Assembly (NCBI RefSeq): GCF_003326475.1
Contig: NZ_JPWA01000024.1
Coordinates: forward strand, 1 to 64,000
Direction of reading: 5' to 3'
DNA length: 64,000 nucleotides
Source: Thalassospira xianhensis MCCC 1A02616
GTDB lineage: Bacteria; Pseudomonadota; Alphaproteobacteria; Rhodospirillales; Thalassospiraceae
Position 1 is the stretch's first letter. Each line of letters starts with the position of its first letter. Below, in pieces: positions 1 to 9,346 of this stretch. The notes beneath the pieces are model-generated. The model was not told the origin of the DNA, did no database searches, and saw nothing but the letters and a program-made list of their open reading frames with translations. A program made the position numbers and the translations under genes.

Positions 1-1308
1 TCCCCGGCCAGTGCCGGGGTTCACGCCACCGTTGCTCGTGCGGTAAGGCTGATCGAGGAAGGTGCCCTTGAAACCGGATCGGTCGAACAGCTTGCCGGGC
101 GGCTTGGCGTCGGGGATCGGCATCTGCGCCGTATCTTCAAGGAACATACCGGCGTCACCCCGCAGGACCATGCCAAGGCACGCCGACTGCTGCGCGCACG
201 CCAGCTTATTGTCGATAGCAACCTGTCGATGACGGAAATTGCTGATATTGCCGGCTTTGGCAGTTTGCGCCGCTTCAACGATGCGATGAAAACGGCCTAT
301 GGCCACGCACCAACCGCGTTCCGGCGCGGTATAAAGGCAGAACCCGTGTCAGATAAAAACGATAATGATCCATTCGCTCCCAAAAGCGATGATCTGATCC
401 TGCGCCTGCGCGCACGCCAGCCCTTTGATGCCGACTACCTTCTGACATTCTTTCGGGCACGCGCCATTCCGGGGCTGGAGGCGGTGGGCGACCGCACCTA
501 TGCCCGTGGTTTTCGCATCCATGATGCCGTCGGTCTGATGATATGCCGGTTTGCTGCCGATCAGGGTGGGGTGGAAGTCATCCTGCGCGGCCCGGCGCGT
601 GACGCCGTGCTTGAAATCGGGGGGCGGGTGCGGCGGTTGTTTGACCTTGATGCCGATGTGCCCTCGATCACGGCCCTGTTTGCTGATGATGAATTGCTGC
701 GTCCCTTGGTCGATAATCGCCCCGGTCTGCGTGTGCCGGGATGCTGGGACCGGTTTGAACTGGCGATCCGGGCGGTATTGGGCCAACAGGTATCGGTTGC
801 CGCCGCCCGTACCTTGGCCGGGCGACTGGTGGCACGCTTTGGCGAAGCCCTGCCTGAAAACCTGATTGCCGGAACCGGCATCACCCATCTGTTCCCGAAA
901 CCAGAAACCCTGCAGGAACAGGAATTGATATCCATCGGGCTGACAACACGCCGTGCGCAAACGCTTGCCGATATCATCGATCTGTTTGCCGATCCCGACA
1001 GTGACCGCAAATCGGGCGATGATATCCTGGCAGAAATGGCCGCAACAAAGGGGATCGGCCCGTGGACGCTGAATTATTTCGGCCTGCGCGGGCTTGGCGA
1101 CCCGGACGCCTTCCCGGCGGCGGACCTTGGCATCCTGAAGGCATCTGAAATCGGTGGGGGCCCGGCAAAGCCCAAGCCACTGGAACAGCATGCAGAACGC
1201 TGGCGCCCGTGGCGTGCCTATGCTGCGCAATATTTGTGGTCGGCACTTGAACAGGACCATCTGCCAAAGCCCCAGCCTAAGTCCAAGCCACCAAAGAAAG
1301 GGAAATGA
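1..1308 (+). CDS. alkA: DNA-3-methyladenine glycosylase II with AraC-type N-terminal domain (5' end outside window)
   Basis: The reading frame is open from base 1, so the start lies upstream of the window. The visible protein begins with an AraC-type DNA-binding domain (about bases 30-330, with the two helix-turn-helix segments GVGDRHLRRIF and MTEIADIAGFGSLRRF). An AlkA-type glycosylase follows (about bases 350-1250). The glycosylase part shows the helix-hairpin-helix core GIGPWT and, shortly after, PAADLGI, whose Asp matches the catalytic Asp of AlkA. The order regulator domain then glycosylase is known from Ada/AlkA fusions, which usually also carry an N-terminal Ada zinc and methyl-acceptor domain; here that part would be outside the window. 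The protein should remove alkylated purines and may sense methylation. Its stop overlaps the ogt start (ATGA), so the two genes form an alkylation-repair operon. Confidence 0.9.
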   Translation, partial: SPASAGVHATVARAVRLIEEGALETGSVEQLAGRLGVGDRHLRRIFKEHTGVTPQDHAKARRLLRARQLIVDSNLSMTEIADIAGFGSLRRFNDAMKTAYGHAPTAFRRGIKAEPVSDKNDNDPFAPKSDDLILRLRARQPFDADYLLTFFRARAIPGLEAVGDRTYARGFRIHDAVGLMICRFAADQGGVEVILRGPARDAVLEIGGRVRRLFDLDADVPSITALFADDELLRPLVDNRPGLRVPGCWDRFELAIRAVLGQQVSVAAARTLAGRLVARFGEALPENLIAGTGITHLFPKPETLQEQELISIGLTTRRAQTLADIIDLFADPDSDRKSGDDILAEMAATKGIGPWTLNYFGLRGLGDPDAFPAADLGILKASEIGGGPAKPKPLEQHAERWRPWRAYAAQYLWSALEQDHLPKPQPKSKPPKKGK

Positions 1309-1832
1309 CCATGACAACCCGCATCGACATTGCCCGTTACAACAGCCCGATTGGCAAGCTCAGCCTTGCGACGGTGGATGGCAAACTTGTGCATCTGGAT
1401 TTCGAAAACAACGATGCCCGCCTGCACACGATCCAGACACGACGTTTTAAAAATGTCGACTGGCACGAAGGCGGTGTTGCCCCAAAATCCGTCACCGATT
1501 GGCTGGATGGTTATTTTGTCGGTCGTCTCATGCCCTTGCCAATGGCGGATATCCGGATGATCGGCACCGATTTTCAGAAAGCGGCTTGGGATGCCCTGAT
1601 TGCGATCCCCAGCGGTGAAAGCCGATCCTATGCCGGGCAGGCCGATATCCTTGGCAATCCGAAAGCCGTGCGGGCGGTGGCGCGTGCCAATGCGCTGAAC
1701 CCGGTATCAATCATCGTACCGTGCCATCGGGTGATCGGATCGGATGGCACCCTGACCGGCTATGCCGGCGGTCTTGATCGCAAACGCTGGCTGCTCGATC
1801 ACGAGGCGGCGATGGTCACGAAAGCCGCCTGA
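1305..1832 (+). CDS. ogt: Methylated-DNA--[protein]-cysteine S-methyltransferase
   Basis: This suicide enzyme transfers methyl groups from O6-methylguanine in DNA to its own cysteine. The family signature PCHRVIG is present with the acceptor Cys at about residue 140 of 175, followed by the usual GYAGGLDRKRWLL tail, and the length is normal for Ogt. The ATG at 1305 overlaps the upstream alkA stop (ATGA). A second ATG at 1311 has a better-spaced GGGA ribosome site and could be the true start. The direct coupling to the AlkA-type glycosylase indicates a joint response to alkylation damage. Confidence 0.95.
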   Translation: MTMTTRIDIARYNSPIGKLSLATVDGKLVHLDFENNDARLHTIQTRRFKNVDWHEGGVAPKSVTDWLDGYFVGRLMPLPMADIRMIGTDFQKAAWDALIAIPSGESRSYAGQADILGNPKAVRAVARANALNPVSIIVPCHRVIGSDGTLTGYAGGLDRKRWLLDHEAAMVTKAA

Positions 1833-1932
1833 TCCTTTAGGTTCTGATTCCCGATAATCCCGAATTATAGCGAATGCCAATCGGCGGATCATGTGCCGGA
1901 ACGCTATTTCCTTGTCTGAAAGGTTTCATCTG

Positions 1933-2565
1933 ATGAAGCTTCATGATTACGCCGGATCACAGAATGCGTGGAAGATACGCCAGCTTTGCGGCCATCTTGG
2001 CCTTGAATACCAGACACAGTGGGTTTCGATTTTTACCGGCGAAAGCCATACCGATGCGTTCTATGAAATGAACCCGGCGGGGGCGGTTCCGGTACTGGAA
2101 CTTGATGATGGGCGCTGTATTGCTGAATCCAACGCCATTCTGCTTTATCTGGCGGACGGAACGGATTATTTGCCCTCGGACGCCTTTAAGCGCGCCAAGG
2201 TCTGTCAGTGGCTGTTTTTTGAAACCGATTATATACAGGCAACCATAGCCTGCCTGCGTTACTGGAACCTGACGGGGAAGAATGACCGGAATGCCGGGCA
2301 ACTGCCGTTACGCCGGGCCAAGGCCACACAGGTTTTAGGCATGCTTGACCGGCATTTGCGCGATCATGATTTTCTTGCAAATGCCCGCTATTCGGTCGCG
2401 GATATCGCGGTCTATGCCTACACCCATCTGGCACATGAGGCCGATCTGGATATGACCCCCTATGACGGGATCAATCGCTGGATCAAACGGATTGGCGCTA
2501 TTGTCGGGGGCGCGGTGCCGGTCCGCTATTACAGCGAAGACCCGCTAAGCGGTCTAGATTTGTAA
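1933..2565 (+). CDS. Glutathione S-transferase family protein
   Basis: This 210-residue protein has the two-domain GST layout: an N-terminal thioredoxin-like fold containing NPAGAVPVLEL (the cis-proline loop that binds glutathione) and AESNAILLYLA, then an all-helical C-terminal domain ending in SVADIAVYAYTHLAHEAD. It probably conjugates or reduces small electrophiles with glutathione in the cytoplasm, but the substrate cannot be read from the sequence. I chose the ATG at 1933 because the fold starts there (MKLHDYAGS). The frame also extends to an ATG at 1891, whose extra residues are not GST-like. The gene is convergent with adhP and the two share a terminator. Confidence 0.88.
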   Translation: MKLHDYAGSQNAWKIRQLCGHLGLEYQTQWVSIFTGESHTDAFYEMNPAGAVPVLELDDGRCIAESNAILLYLADGTDYLPSDAFKRAKVCQWLFFETDYIQATIACLRYWNLTGKNDRNAGQLPLRRAKATQVLGMLDRHLRDHDFLANARYSVADIAVYAYTHLAHEADLDMTPYDGINRWIKRIGAIVGGAVPVRYYSEDPLSGLDL

Positions 2566-2581
2566 TCATCGCCATAAAACA

Positions 2582-2611
2582 AAAAGGGGCGCCGGATAGG
2601 GCGACCCTTTT
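2582..2611. terminator. Bidirectional terminator between the GST gene and adhP
   Basis: The hairpin arms AAAAGGGGCGCC and GGGCGACCCTTTT surround a short loop. One mismatch interrupts the stem, and A/T runs flank it on both sides, so it can serve both convergent genes. Confidence 0.75.
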
Positions 2612-2650
2612 GCTTTCTCCGTGCCGCTGTGGGCCCGTGATCGTGATTGA

Positions 2651-3673
2651 TCAGATCGACATCACGATACGGCCATCAATGGTACCGGCCCGCATGCGAT
2701 CAAAGATCGAATTGATGTTTTCCATCGGTTCGGTGGTGAAGTGCGAATGCACCTTGCCATCGCCCGCAAATTCAAGTGCTTCCTGAAGGTCGGCGCGTGT
2801 GCCGACGATGGAACCGCGAATGGTTTTGCGCGACAGAACGGTATCAAAGATATCAAGCTCGAACTTGCCGGGCGGCAGGCCGCACAATGCCATGGTGCCA
2901 TGACGGCCCAGCATGCCAACACCCTGCGCAAAGGCAGATTTGGAAACGGCGGTGACCAGCACGCCATTCGCACCACCCATCTGTTTTTGCACTTCGGCAA
3001 CCACGTCGGTTTCCTTGGCATTCAAAACCCAATCCGCACCAAGGTCCTTGGCAAGTTTCAGTTTGTCCGGGCTGATATCAACCGCAATCACCTTCATGCC
3101 CATCGCCTTGGCATATTGTACGGCCATGTGGCCAAGTCCGCCGACACCGGAAATGACAACGGTTTCACCCGGTTTGCATTCGGTTTCCTTAAGCCCCTTG
3201 TAAACCGTAACCCCGGCGCAAAGCACCGGTGCGGCATTACCGAATTCAAGCGGGTCGGGCAGGTGGCCGACATAGTTCGGGTCGGCAAGGACATATTCGG
3301 CAAAGCCGCCATTGACCGAATAACCGGTATTAAGCTGTTCACCGCAAAGTGTTTCCCAGCCGGTAATGCAATGGTGGCAATGCCCGCAGGCCGAATGCAG
3401 CCACGGCACGCCAACCCGGTCGCCTTCCTTGACCGATGTAACACCTTCGCCAACTTCGGCAACGATGCCCACACCTTCATGGCCGGGGATAAAGGGCGGG
3501 TTCGGCTTGACCGGCCAGTCGCCTTCGGCAGCGTGAAGATCGGTATGGCAAACGCCGGATGCCTCGATCTTTACAAGAATTTTGCCGGGCGTGAGTTTGG
3601 GGACGGTGACTTCCTCGATCGACAATGGTTTGCCGAATTCCCGCACAACGGCGGCCTTCATGGTAGCAGGCAT
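2651..3673 (-). CDS. adhP: Zinc-dependent alcohol dehydrogenase (AdhP type)
   Basis: This 340-residue medium-chain dehydrogenase oxidises primary alcohols with NAD. Catalytic zinc ligands are visible in GVCHTDLHAAEGDW and GHEGVG. The structural zinc loop is CGHCHHCITGWETLC, and the dinucleotide fold is marked by GVGGLGH. The start at 3673 is supported by an AAGGAGG ribosome site about ten bases upstream. The frame extends 16 codons further, to 3721, without such a site. Family members of this length and pattern are usually annotated as propanol-preferring alcohol dehydrogenase. The gene stands alone between a shared 3' terminator and the DUF455 gene upstream. Confidence 0.92.
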   Translation of the reverse strand: MPATMKAAVVREFGKPLSIEEVTVPKLTPGKILVKIEASGVCHTDLHAAEGDWPVKPNPPFIPGHEGVGIVAEVGEGVTSVKEGDRVGVPWLHSACGHCHHCITGWETLCGEQLNTGYSVNGGFAEYVLADPNYVGHLPDPLEFGNAAPVLCAGVTVYKGLKETECKPGETVVISGVGGLGHMAVQYAKAMGMKVIAVDISPDKLKLAKDLGADWVLNAKETDVVAEVQKQMGGANGVLVTAVSKSAFAQGVGMLGRHGTMALCGLPPGKFELDIFDTVLSRKTIRGSIVGTRADLQEALEFAGDGKVHSHFTTEPMENINSIFDRMRAGTIDGRIVMSI

Positions 3674-3812
3674 GCTCGTATCCTCCTTGCGGAATGACTT
3701 TATGCCCGAAAACGCGGGCACGCATTAAACGCGCAGGAAGGGTATAGGTTGATGTGGTTCTAAACTTTGCGCTGTATCAAGGAACGCGATAAAAGCTTCC
3801 TAGGGTCAGGAC

Positions 3813-4631
3813 CTAGTCATCCTCGCCCGGAAGCTCCAGAACATAGTCCTGATAATAGTCGGGCGGCATTCCGGCCTCATATCGGGCTTCGTCGTTAAAC
3901 GGTGGTTTTAGCGGCCCGCGGAAATGTTTGCGCAGCATGTCATGCCATGTCGTGTAATAGGGCAGGCCGCGCTGATCACAGACATATTCATAATATTTCC
4001 GCCCCGCCGCGACATGGGCGATTTCATCATGGGCGATGATTTTAAGGATGCGCGCACTTTCGGTATCACCATGCGACAGCAACCGTTCGATGGTCGGCGG
4101 GGTGGCATCAAGACCGCGCGCCTCAAACACCATCGGCACCACGGCAAGACGCGGCAGAATGTCATAGGCCGTATCCATCGATGTCTGCCACAGGCCATCA
4201 TGGGCCGGCAAATCGCCATAGGTCGCATCCATTTCACCCAGACGTTTGTTGATCATCTTGAAATGACGCGCCTCGTCATCGGCGACCTGAACCCAGGCAT
4301 CATGAAAATGCCGGGGCATATCGGCTTCGGGAAAACGCACGCAAAGATCCCACGCCAGATCGATGGCGTTAAGTTCGATATGCGCCAACGCATGCAAAAG
4401 CCCGATGCGCCCCTGAACGCTGCCCTTTTTGCGCTTGGGCATTTTGTTGGGCGGCAGCAGTTCGGGCTTTGCCGGACGGCCCGGGCGGTCAGGCAGATCG
4501 GTTGAGCCAACCTCGGTAATCTCACCATTGCGCCACATTGCCGCCATTTCGGCGGTGACATCGGCTTTTTCCGTGGCGTCCGCCGTCATAAGGGCACGTT
4601 TGGCAGCTTCGGCAAGGGTAAGGCGGGACAT
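3813..4631 (-). CDS. Ferritin-like DUF455 family protein
   Basis: The protein has about 272 residues. It carries a complete carboxylate-bridged di-iron ligand set of the ferritin-like type: an Glu in HIELNAIDLAWD, then DDEARHF (ExxH), a Glu in VFEARGLD, and HDEIAHV (ExxH). That pattern fits the DUF455 family (Pfam PF04305), whose reaction is not established to my knowledge; related di-iron folds include oxygenases such as MiaE. The N-terminus up to about residue 70 is basic and proline-rich (PKRKKG). The start at 4631 (MSRLTLAEA) is favoured by the family-like beginning; an ATG six codons earlier is possible and neither has a strong ribosome site. The protein looks cytoplasmic, with no signal peptide. 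Confidence 0.85.
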   Translation of the reverse strand: MSRLTLAEAAKRALMTADATEKADVTAEMAAMWRNGEITEVGSTDLPDRPGRPAKPELLPPNKMPKRKKGSVQGRIGLLHALAHIELNAIDLAWDLCVRFPEADMPRHFHDAWVQVADDEARHFKMINKRLGEMDATYGDLPAHDGLWQTSMDTAYDILPRLAVVPMVFEARGLDATPPTIERLLSHGDTESARILKIIAHDEIAHVAAGRKYYEYVCDQRGLPYYTTWHDMLRKHFRGPLKPPFNDEARYEAGMPPDYYQDYVLELPGEDD

Positions 4632-4720
4632 GGGGCTTTTCCGGAACATGAAGAATTACCGGCTTTCTGTGCCATGTGCGCCAAGGCGGGTCAATCCCGG
4701 CATGGCGATGGTACGAAAAA

Positions 4721-4746
4721 GGGCGACCGGAAAATCACGGTCGCCC
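4721..4746 (-). terminator. Rho-independent terminator of the HPt/receiver-like gene
   Basis: Perfect arms GGGCGACCG / CGGTCGCCC flank an 8-base loop. On the minus strand the stem is followed by TTTTT, directly downstream of the gene ending at 4772. Confidence 0.88.
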
Positions 4747-4771
4747 TATCAAAAACGGTATTGTTTGCCGA

Positions 4772-5542
4772 TCAGGTAATGTTGAAGCGCGCCAGTGCCT
4801 CGGCCAGATCCTCGCCAAAGGCAGGGCCCTTACGGATAATGGCGGTCCGGCAGGGCAGGTCCCGAAGCGACGGATGGTTTGGCGCATCCGATGTCAGAAC
4901 CGCGGTCGGGATGTTGCGGGTTTTCGGCATGGCCTGCAACGCACTGGCAACGTCAACACCGCCAAGTTCATCAATGGTTTTGGCAACAATGATGAAATCC
5001 GGGCGGGTGCGCACGGCAAGTTCAATCGCCTCGAATGAACTTTGCGTCACTGAACAGCGATAGCCGCAGGCCGCTAGTTCACGTTCGACAATCGCGGACA
5101 TGGAACGCTGCGGAATAACCAGAAGCGCCTCGACATTGGTTTTTTTCAGCCACGCCGGGTCGATATCAGGCGCGCGTTTGGACGGTAGTTCACGTACGAA
5201 TTCAGCAGAATCTGCACCGCCACCGGTGACGTCGCCATCAAGCAGCCCTTCGATCTTGTCGATAAAGGCCTGAATATCGGCAATCGCTTCTTCAGTCAGT
5301 TCGCGGCATGTCGTGGCATAATCGGCAAGACGGTGGCTGGTCAGATTGACCAGCGGCGCATTGACCGACTTGCCCTTGTAACGAAGATTGAAAATCTCGC
5401 GCTGGATTGCTGTCAGGATCGCCGGATCGGCTTTGCTGCGCGCATTCTGAAGATGCACGCCAATGCTGTTGACGATGTCGTTCGCTTCATCACGGAAATC
5501 GGCGAGCATCTGATCGTCGAGATCGATAACATTCTTGCTCAT
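4772..5542 (-). CDS. Two-domain signalling protein with degenerate HPt and receiver domains
   Basis: The protein has 256 residues from the ATG at 5542 (MSKNVIDLDD); an upstream ATG at 5575 is less likely. Residues about 10-95 look like a helical HPt module: the segment NLRYKGKSVNAPLVNL aligns with the HxLKG core of HPt domains, but Leu stands where the phosphoacceptor His should be. Residues about 130-250 look like a response-regulator receiver (VEALLVIPQRS, RPDFIIVAKTID, AVLTSDAPN, IIRKGPAF). The acidic pair is missing from the first strand and Ala occupies the phosphoacceptor Asp position. The conserved Thr/Ser and Lys switch positions seem kept. A phosphorylation-independent scaffold or decoy is therefore more likely than a phosphorelay component. 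It is monocistronic with its own terminator; partners are unknown. Confidence 0.7.
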   Translation of the reverse strand: MSKNVIDLDDQMLADFRDEANDIVNSIGVHLQNARSKADPAILTAIQREIFNLRYKGKSVNAPLVNLTSHRLADYATTCRELTEEAIADIQAFIDKIEGLLDGDVTGGGADSAEFVRELPSKRAPDIDPAWLKKTNVEALLVIPQRSMSAIVERELAACGYRCSVTQSSFEAIELAVRTRPDFIIVAKTIDELGGVDVASALQAMPKTRNIPTAVLTSDAPNHPSLRDLPCRTAIIRKGPAFGEDLAEALARFNIT

Positions 5543-5729
5543 TATTATACCCTGCCTTGCCGGTTGCCCGGTCATTCGCCATACGCCAGGAAGTGCAAAT
5601 CGCTACACCCATAACTCCCATATCCGGATTCTTAGCCCGACAAACAAGGCAAGGCAATATATTGAATAAGCCTGTGGTTTATTAGGTGCTTGAAAACTAT
5701 ATTCTTTTGAACGTTACAAAAAATGCAAA

Positions 5730-5755
5730 ACCGGCCGGATTTTCATCCGACCGGT
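5730..5755 (-). terminator. Rho-independent terminator of bcp
   Basis: On the minus strand the stem ACCGGTCGGAT / ATCCGGCCGGT has one G-T pair and a GAAA-type loop. TTTTGCATTTTTTG follows, just downstream of bcp. Confidence 0.85.
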
Positions 5756-5781
5756 CCTATTCGCAAGGGCAGGGCAGGAAA

Positions 5782-6246
5782 TTACAACGCCTTGACGGCG
5801 GCAAGGACGTCGGCGACGTGGTTCTTGACCTTTACCTTGCGCCACACATTGCGGATCACGCCATCACCATCAATGACAAAGGTGCTGCGCTCGATTCCCA
5901 TGAATTTTTTGCCATACATGCTTTTTTCGGTCCAGGTGCCGTAATCCTCGCAGGTCGTGCTGTTTTCATCCGATGCGAGGATAAAGTTCAGATCATGCTT
6001 GGCCTTGAACTTGTCGTGACGATCGGCACTGTCCTTGGAAATGCCGATGATCTGGGCATTGACCGCACTGAAATCGGGTTCGGCATCGCGAAACTCGCAG
6101 GATTCCGTTGTGCAGCCCGGTGTCATGTCCTTGGGATAGAAATAGATCACCACCGGTTTGCCTTTAAGGTCCGATAATTTTACCGAACCGCCACCATCGG
6201 TCGGCAGGTCGAAATCGGGGGCCTTGTCACCAACATCAAGTGTCAT
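5782..6246 (-). CDS. bcp: Thioredoxin-dependent peroxiredoxin (Bcp/PrxQ)
   Basis: This 154-residue peroxiredoxin reduces hydroperoxides at the expense of thioredoxin. The active-site segment TPGCTTESC places the peroxidatic Cys at residue 45 and the resolving Cys at residue 50, exactly the Bcp arrangement. The start at 6246 (MTLDVGDKAPDFDL) is preceded by an AAGGAT ribosome site. The open frame extends 37 codons upstream, but those residues are not part of the family. It is cytoplasmic, transcribed alone and followed by a terminator. Its 5' neighbour is glnE on the same strand, about 130 bases upstream. Confidence 0.95.
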   Translation of the reverse strand: MTLDVGDKAPDFDLPTDGGGSVKLSDLKGKPVVIYFYPKDMTPGCTTESCEFRDAEPDFSAVNAQIIGISKDSADRHDKFKAKHDLNFILASDENSTTCEDYGTWTEKSMYGKKFMGIERSTFVIDGDGVIRNVWRKVKVKNHVADVLAAVKAL

Positions 6247-6376
6247 TTTTTTATCCTTGCTCAAAGTTTCATGTCCCTGACCGGCTTCGGAAAGCCATGT
6301 CAGGAAGTTTCGCCAATATCTGCGTACCAAATTACAAAGCCTTATAAGCATTGCCAATTCATCCGGATCACTCGGA

Positions 6377-9346
6377 TCATTCTGAACGCGGCGGAAGTTT
6401 TTCTGCCGGTTCGGTGATCAGCCGGTCATAGACGGCCTTGATCCGCGTTGCGGTTTCGTCAAGCTTGACCTGAAGCGCATCAAAATCATCGCACTGCCCG
6501 GCGCGCGCCAGCATGCGCCGCAAATCGGTGCTGGCATTTTTCGGCTCAAACGGTCCTTCGGTCGTCAGGCGCAGGATCGCCTGCAACGCCAGCCAGAACG
6601 ACCCGGCATTGGCAAGGAATGCGGCTTCCTCACCATCCAGAATGCCCGCACTTCCAAGGTTCTTAAACACCTCGCGCGTGGTCGGTGACAGGATTTCGGG
6701 ATGGGTGTGCGCATGCGCCAGTTGCAGATATTGCGCAATGAATTCCAGATCAACCAGTCCGCCGCGCCGCATCTTGATCGCCCAGGGATGACTATCGCCT
6801 TTGCCCGCATCCATGCGGTTGCGCATGTCATAAACATCACGCAGCAGATCATCGGGATTGCGTTTTTTCTGCAAGACCGCATTGGTGGTTTCCATAACCC
6901 TGTCACACAGGGCCTGCGGGCCATAAACCGCACGAAGGCGCGTTAGTGCCATATGCTCCCACGTCCAGGCTTCGTTAAGCTGATAGGCCTCGAAACTTTT
7001 GAAATGGGTGGCAAGCGGCCCCTTATTGCCGCTTGGGCGCAGGCGAAGGTCGGTTTCAAACAGAACCCCCTCGGCCGTCGGTGCCGAAAGCGCGTTGATA
7101 TAACGCTGGCTCAGCCGGATGTAATAATGGCCGGGGCTAAGCGGCTTTTCGCCATTTGATTCCTCGGCATCCTCGGGCACCTCATAGACAAAGATCATAT
7201 CAAGATCAGAACCGGGCGAAAGTTCCTGCCCGCCATGTTTGCCAAGCGCAAAGACGGCAAGTCCGCCGTCATCAAATTTGCCATGCTTTTGCGCAAAATC
7301 ATCGGCAATGCGCGGGAAAAGCGCCCGAATGGCGACATCGGCAACATCGGCCAATGCCCGTCCTGCCTGATGCGGGGTATGGCGGTTCTGGATGGTCTGG
7401 ACATCAATACGGAATTTCTGATCATTGGCCCAGCGCCGTGCGGTATCAAGCCAGTCTTCGACCATATCCTCGCGCGCAAGCCGGGTGTTAAGTTCATCCA
7501 GCATCGTGTCGGCATCGGGCAGTTCGTCGTGGAAACCCGACATCAGGACATAATCAAGAACCCCGGCATTGCGCCCCAGATACTTGGCCATGCGCGGCGC
7601 TGTGCCTGCGATCTGTGCCAGAAGTTCCAGCAATTCCGGATTTGCCGTCACCAGCGAGAAAAGCTGAACCCCCGCAGGCAGACCTTTGAGGAATTCGTCA
7701 AACGCCCGAAACGCCATGTCAGGGTTGGTGGTTTGCGATAATGCCTTTAACAGGGTCGGCATCAGTTCGGTCAGGATTTCACGCGCACGTCGTGACCGGG
7801 TGGCGCGATACCGCCCATGATGCCATCCCCGCACCGTGACCGAAACATTGGTCGGGTTCTCGAAACCCATATGGCGCAAATTTTCAAGTGTTTCAGGGTC
7901 ATCTTCCGTGCCGGTAAAGACAAGGTTTCCATCTGCTGCCGCAAGTGGAATATCGTCTTCGAACAATTCGGCATAATTGCTTTCGACCTTGCGCAGGTGA
8001 TGCAGAAGATCGGCCTTGAAACCATCAAGCGTGTCATAACCAAGGAAGGTCGAAAGCGCATGCAACCCTTCCTCGGTTTCGGGCAGGGTCTGCGTCTGAT
8101 GGTCGTTGGTCATCTGCAAACGGTGTTCGACCGTGCGCAAAAACTCATAGGCCGCCAGCATTTCATCGCGAACCTGTTCGGACACCTGCCCGAACTTGGT
8201 CAGTTCGCGAAGCGCATCACAGGTCGCCTTGCAGCGCAGCGCGACGGCACGCCCGCCCCAGATCAGTTGCTGGGTCTGGGCGAAAAATTCGATCTCGCGA
8301 ATGCCGCCGCGGCCAAGCTTGATGTTATGACCGGGAATAACGACCTTGCTGCCGCCTTTATGGGCGTTGATCTGACGCTTGATCGAATGAATATCCTGGA
8401 TCGCAAGGAAATCTAGATGCTTGCGCCAGACATATGGGCGCAATATTTCAAGGAATATATCCCCTGATTTCTTGTCGCCTGCAACGATCCGTGATTTGAT
8501 CATTGCCGCACGTTCCCAGTTCTGCCCGACCGTCTCGTAATAGGTTTCAGCCGCCAGCATCGACAGGATCGGCGGTGTTGATGCCGGATCGGGGCGCAGG
8601 CGCAGGTCGGTTCGGAAAACATACCCGTCGCCGGTCCGTTCTTCCATGATGCGGGTGACGTCGCGCACCATACGCACAAGGTCCTGTTGCAGACGGTCAT
8701 GGTCGATATAGGTGACGACCTCGTGATCATAAAGGAAGATCAGGTCGATATCGGATGAATAGTTAAGCTCCTTGGCGCCAAGCTTGCCCATGCCAATCGC
8801 AAAGATCCCGCAATCGCGCAGCGGATCGTCGGGATGGGGCAGGTCAAATTTGCGCTGCTTTGCCGTCGCCGAAAGGCAATGGGCCAGTGCGAATTCAAGG
8901 GTCACTTCGGCCGTGGTGCTAATTGCGCTCGTGATTTTATCAAGCGACCACGCCTTGCAGATATCGGCCATGGCAATCACAAGGGCCGCCCGGCGTTTTG
9001 CCTTGCGTACCATCATCATGGTTGTCGCCTGATCGGTCTGGGCGGCGTCCGCACTTTTGCGCACTGGATCAAGGGCCGCGTCAAAGGCAACGTCAAGCCC
9101 CTGATCAAACACCAGACAGATGATATCGGGATCGCGCAGACACAGATTGCCAAGATAGGGGCTGTTGCCAAACATCGCGGCCAGAACGTCGCGTTTTGGT
9201 TTGTTGGCCGCAATATCGCCAATCTGTTGTGCGAGATGCTCGAAAGCGGGGCGATCGGCAAGCGCAGACCATCTTTCGAAACCGTTATTGCAACGATCGG
9301 TATCGAAGGGTTTCGGCAAATCTGGCGTAATCCAGGAAAGAGACAC
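6377..9346 (-). CDS. glnE: Bifunctional glutamine synthetase adenylyltransferase / adenylyl-removing enzyme
   Basis: GlnE attaches AMP to, and removes it from, glutamine synthetase in response to PII signals, so it sets GlnA activity to nitrogen supply. Both nucleotidyltransferase halves are present. The N-terminal deadenylylase motif GMGKLGAKELNYSSDIDLIF is at about residues 185-205 and the C-terminal adenylylase motif ALGKHGGQELSPGSDLDMIF at about residues 697-716. Each carries its DxD metal-binding pair. The chosen GTG at 9346 (VSLSWITPDLP) follows AAGGAAAG and gives about 989 residues, close to the family length; an ATG at 9460 would add 38 unlikely residues. The substrate GlnA is encoded at the right edge of the window, where its target tyrosine is visible. 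Confidence 0.95.
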   Translation of the reverse strand: MSLSWITPDLPKPFDTDRCNNGFERWSALADRPAFEHLAQQIGDIAANKPKRDVLAAMFGNSPYLGNLCLRDPDIICLVFDQGLDVAFDAALDPVRKSADAAQTDQATTMMMVRKAKRRAALVIAMADICKAWSLDKITSAISTTAEVTLEFALAHCLSATAKQRKFDLPHPDDPLRDCGIFAIGMGKLGAKELNYSSDIDLIFLYDHEVVTYIDHDRLQQDLVRMVRDVTRIMEERTGDGYVFRTDLRLRPDPASTPPILSMLAAETYYETVGQNWERAAMIKSRIVAGDKKSGDIFLEILRPYVWRKHLDFLAIQDIHSIKRQINAHKGGSKVVIPGHNIKLGRGGIREIEFFAQTQQLIWGGRAVALRCKATCDALRELTKFGQVSEQVRDEMLAAYEFLRTVEHRLQMTNDHQTQTLPETEEGLHALSTFLGYDTLDGFKADLLHHLRKVESNYAELFEDDIPLAAADGNLVFTGTEDDPETLENLRHMGFENPTNVSVTVRGWHHGRYRATRSRRAREILTELMPTLLKALSQTTNPDMAFRAFDEFLKGLPAGVQLFSLVTANPELLELLAQIAGTAPRMAKYLGRNAGVLDYVLMSGFHDELPDADTMLDELNTRLAREDMVEDWLDTARRWANDQKFRIDVQTIQNRHTPHQAGRALADVADVAIRALFPRIADDFAQKHGKFDDGGLAVFALGKHGGQELSPGSDLDMIFVYEVPEDAEESNGEKPLSPGHYYIRLSQRYINALSAPTAEGVLFETDLRLRPSGNKGPLATHFKSFEAYQLNEAWTWEHMALTRLRAVYGPQALCDRVMETTNAVLQKKRNPDDLLRDVYDMRNRMDAGKGDSHPWAIKMRRGGLVDLEFIAQYLQLAHAHTHPEILSPTTREVFKNLGSAGILDGEEAAFLANAGSFWLALQAILRLTTEGPFEPKNASTDLRRMLARAGQCDDFDALQVKLDETATRIKAVYDRLITEPAEKLPPRSE

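Noticed and set aside
2741-3697. Long plus-strand frame opposite adhP
   Set aside because: It is a codon-bias shadow of the well-supported adhP gene.
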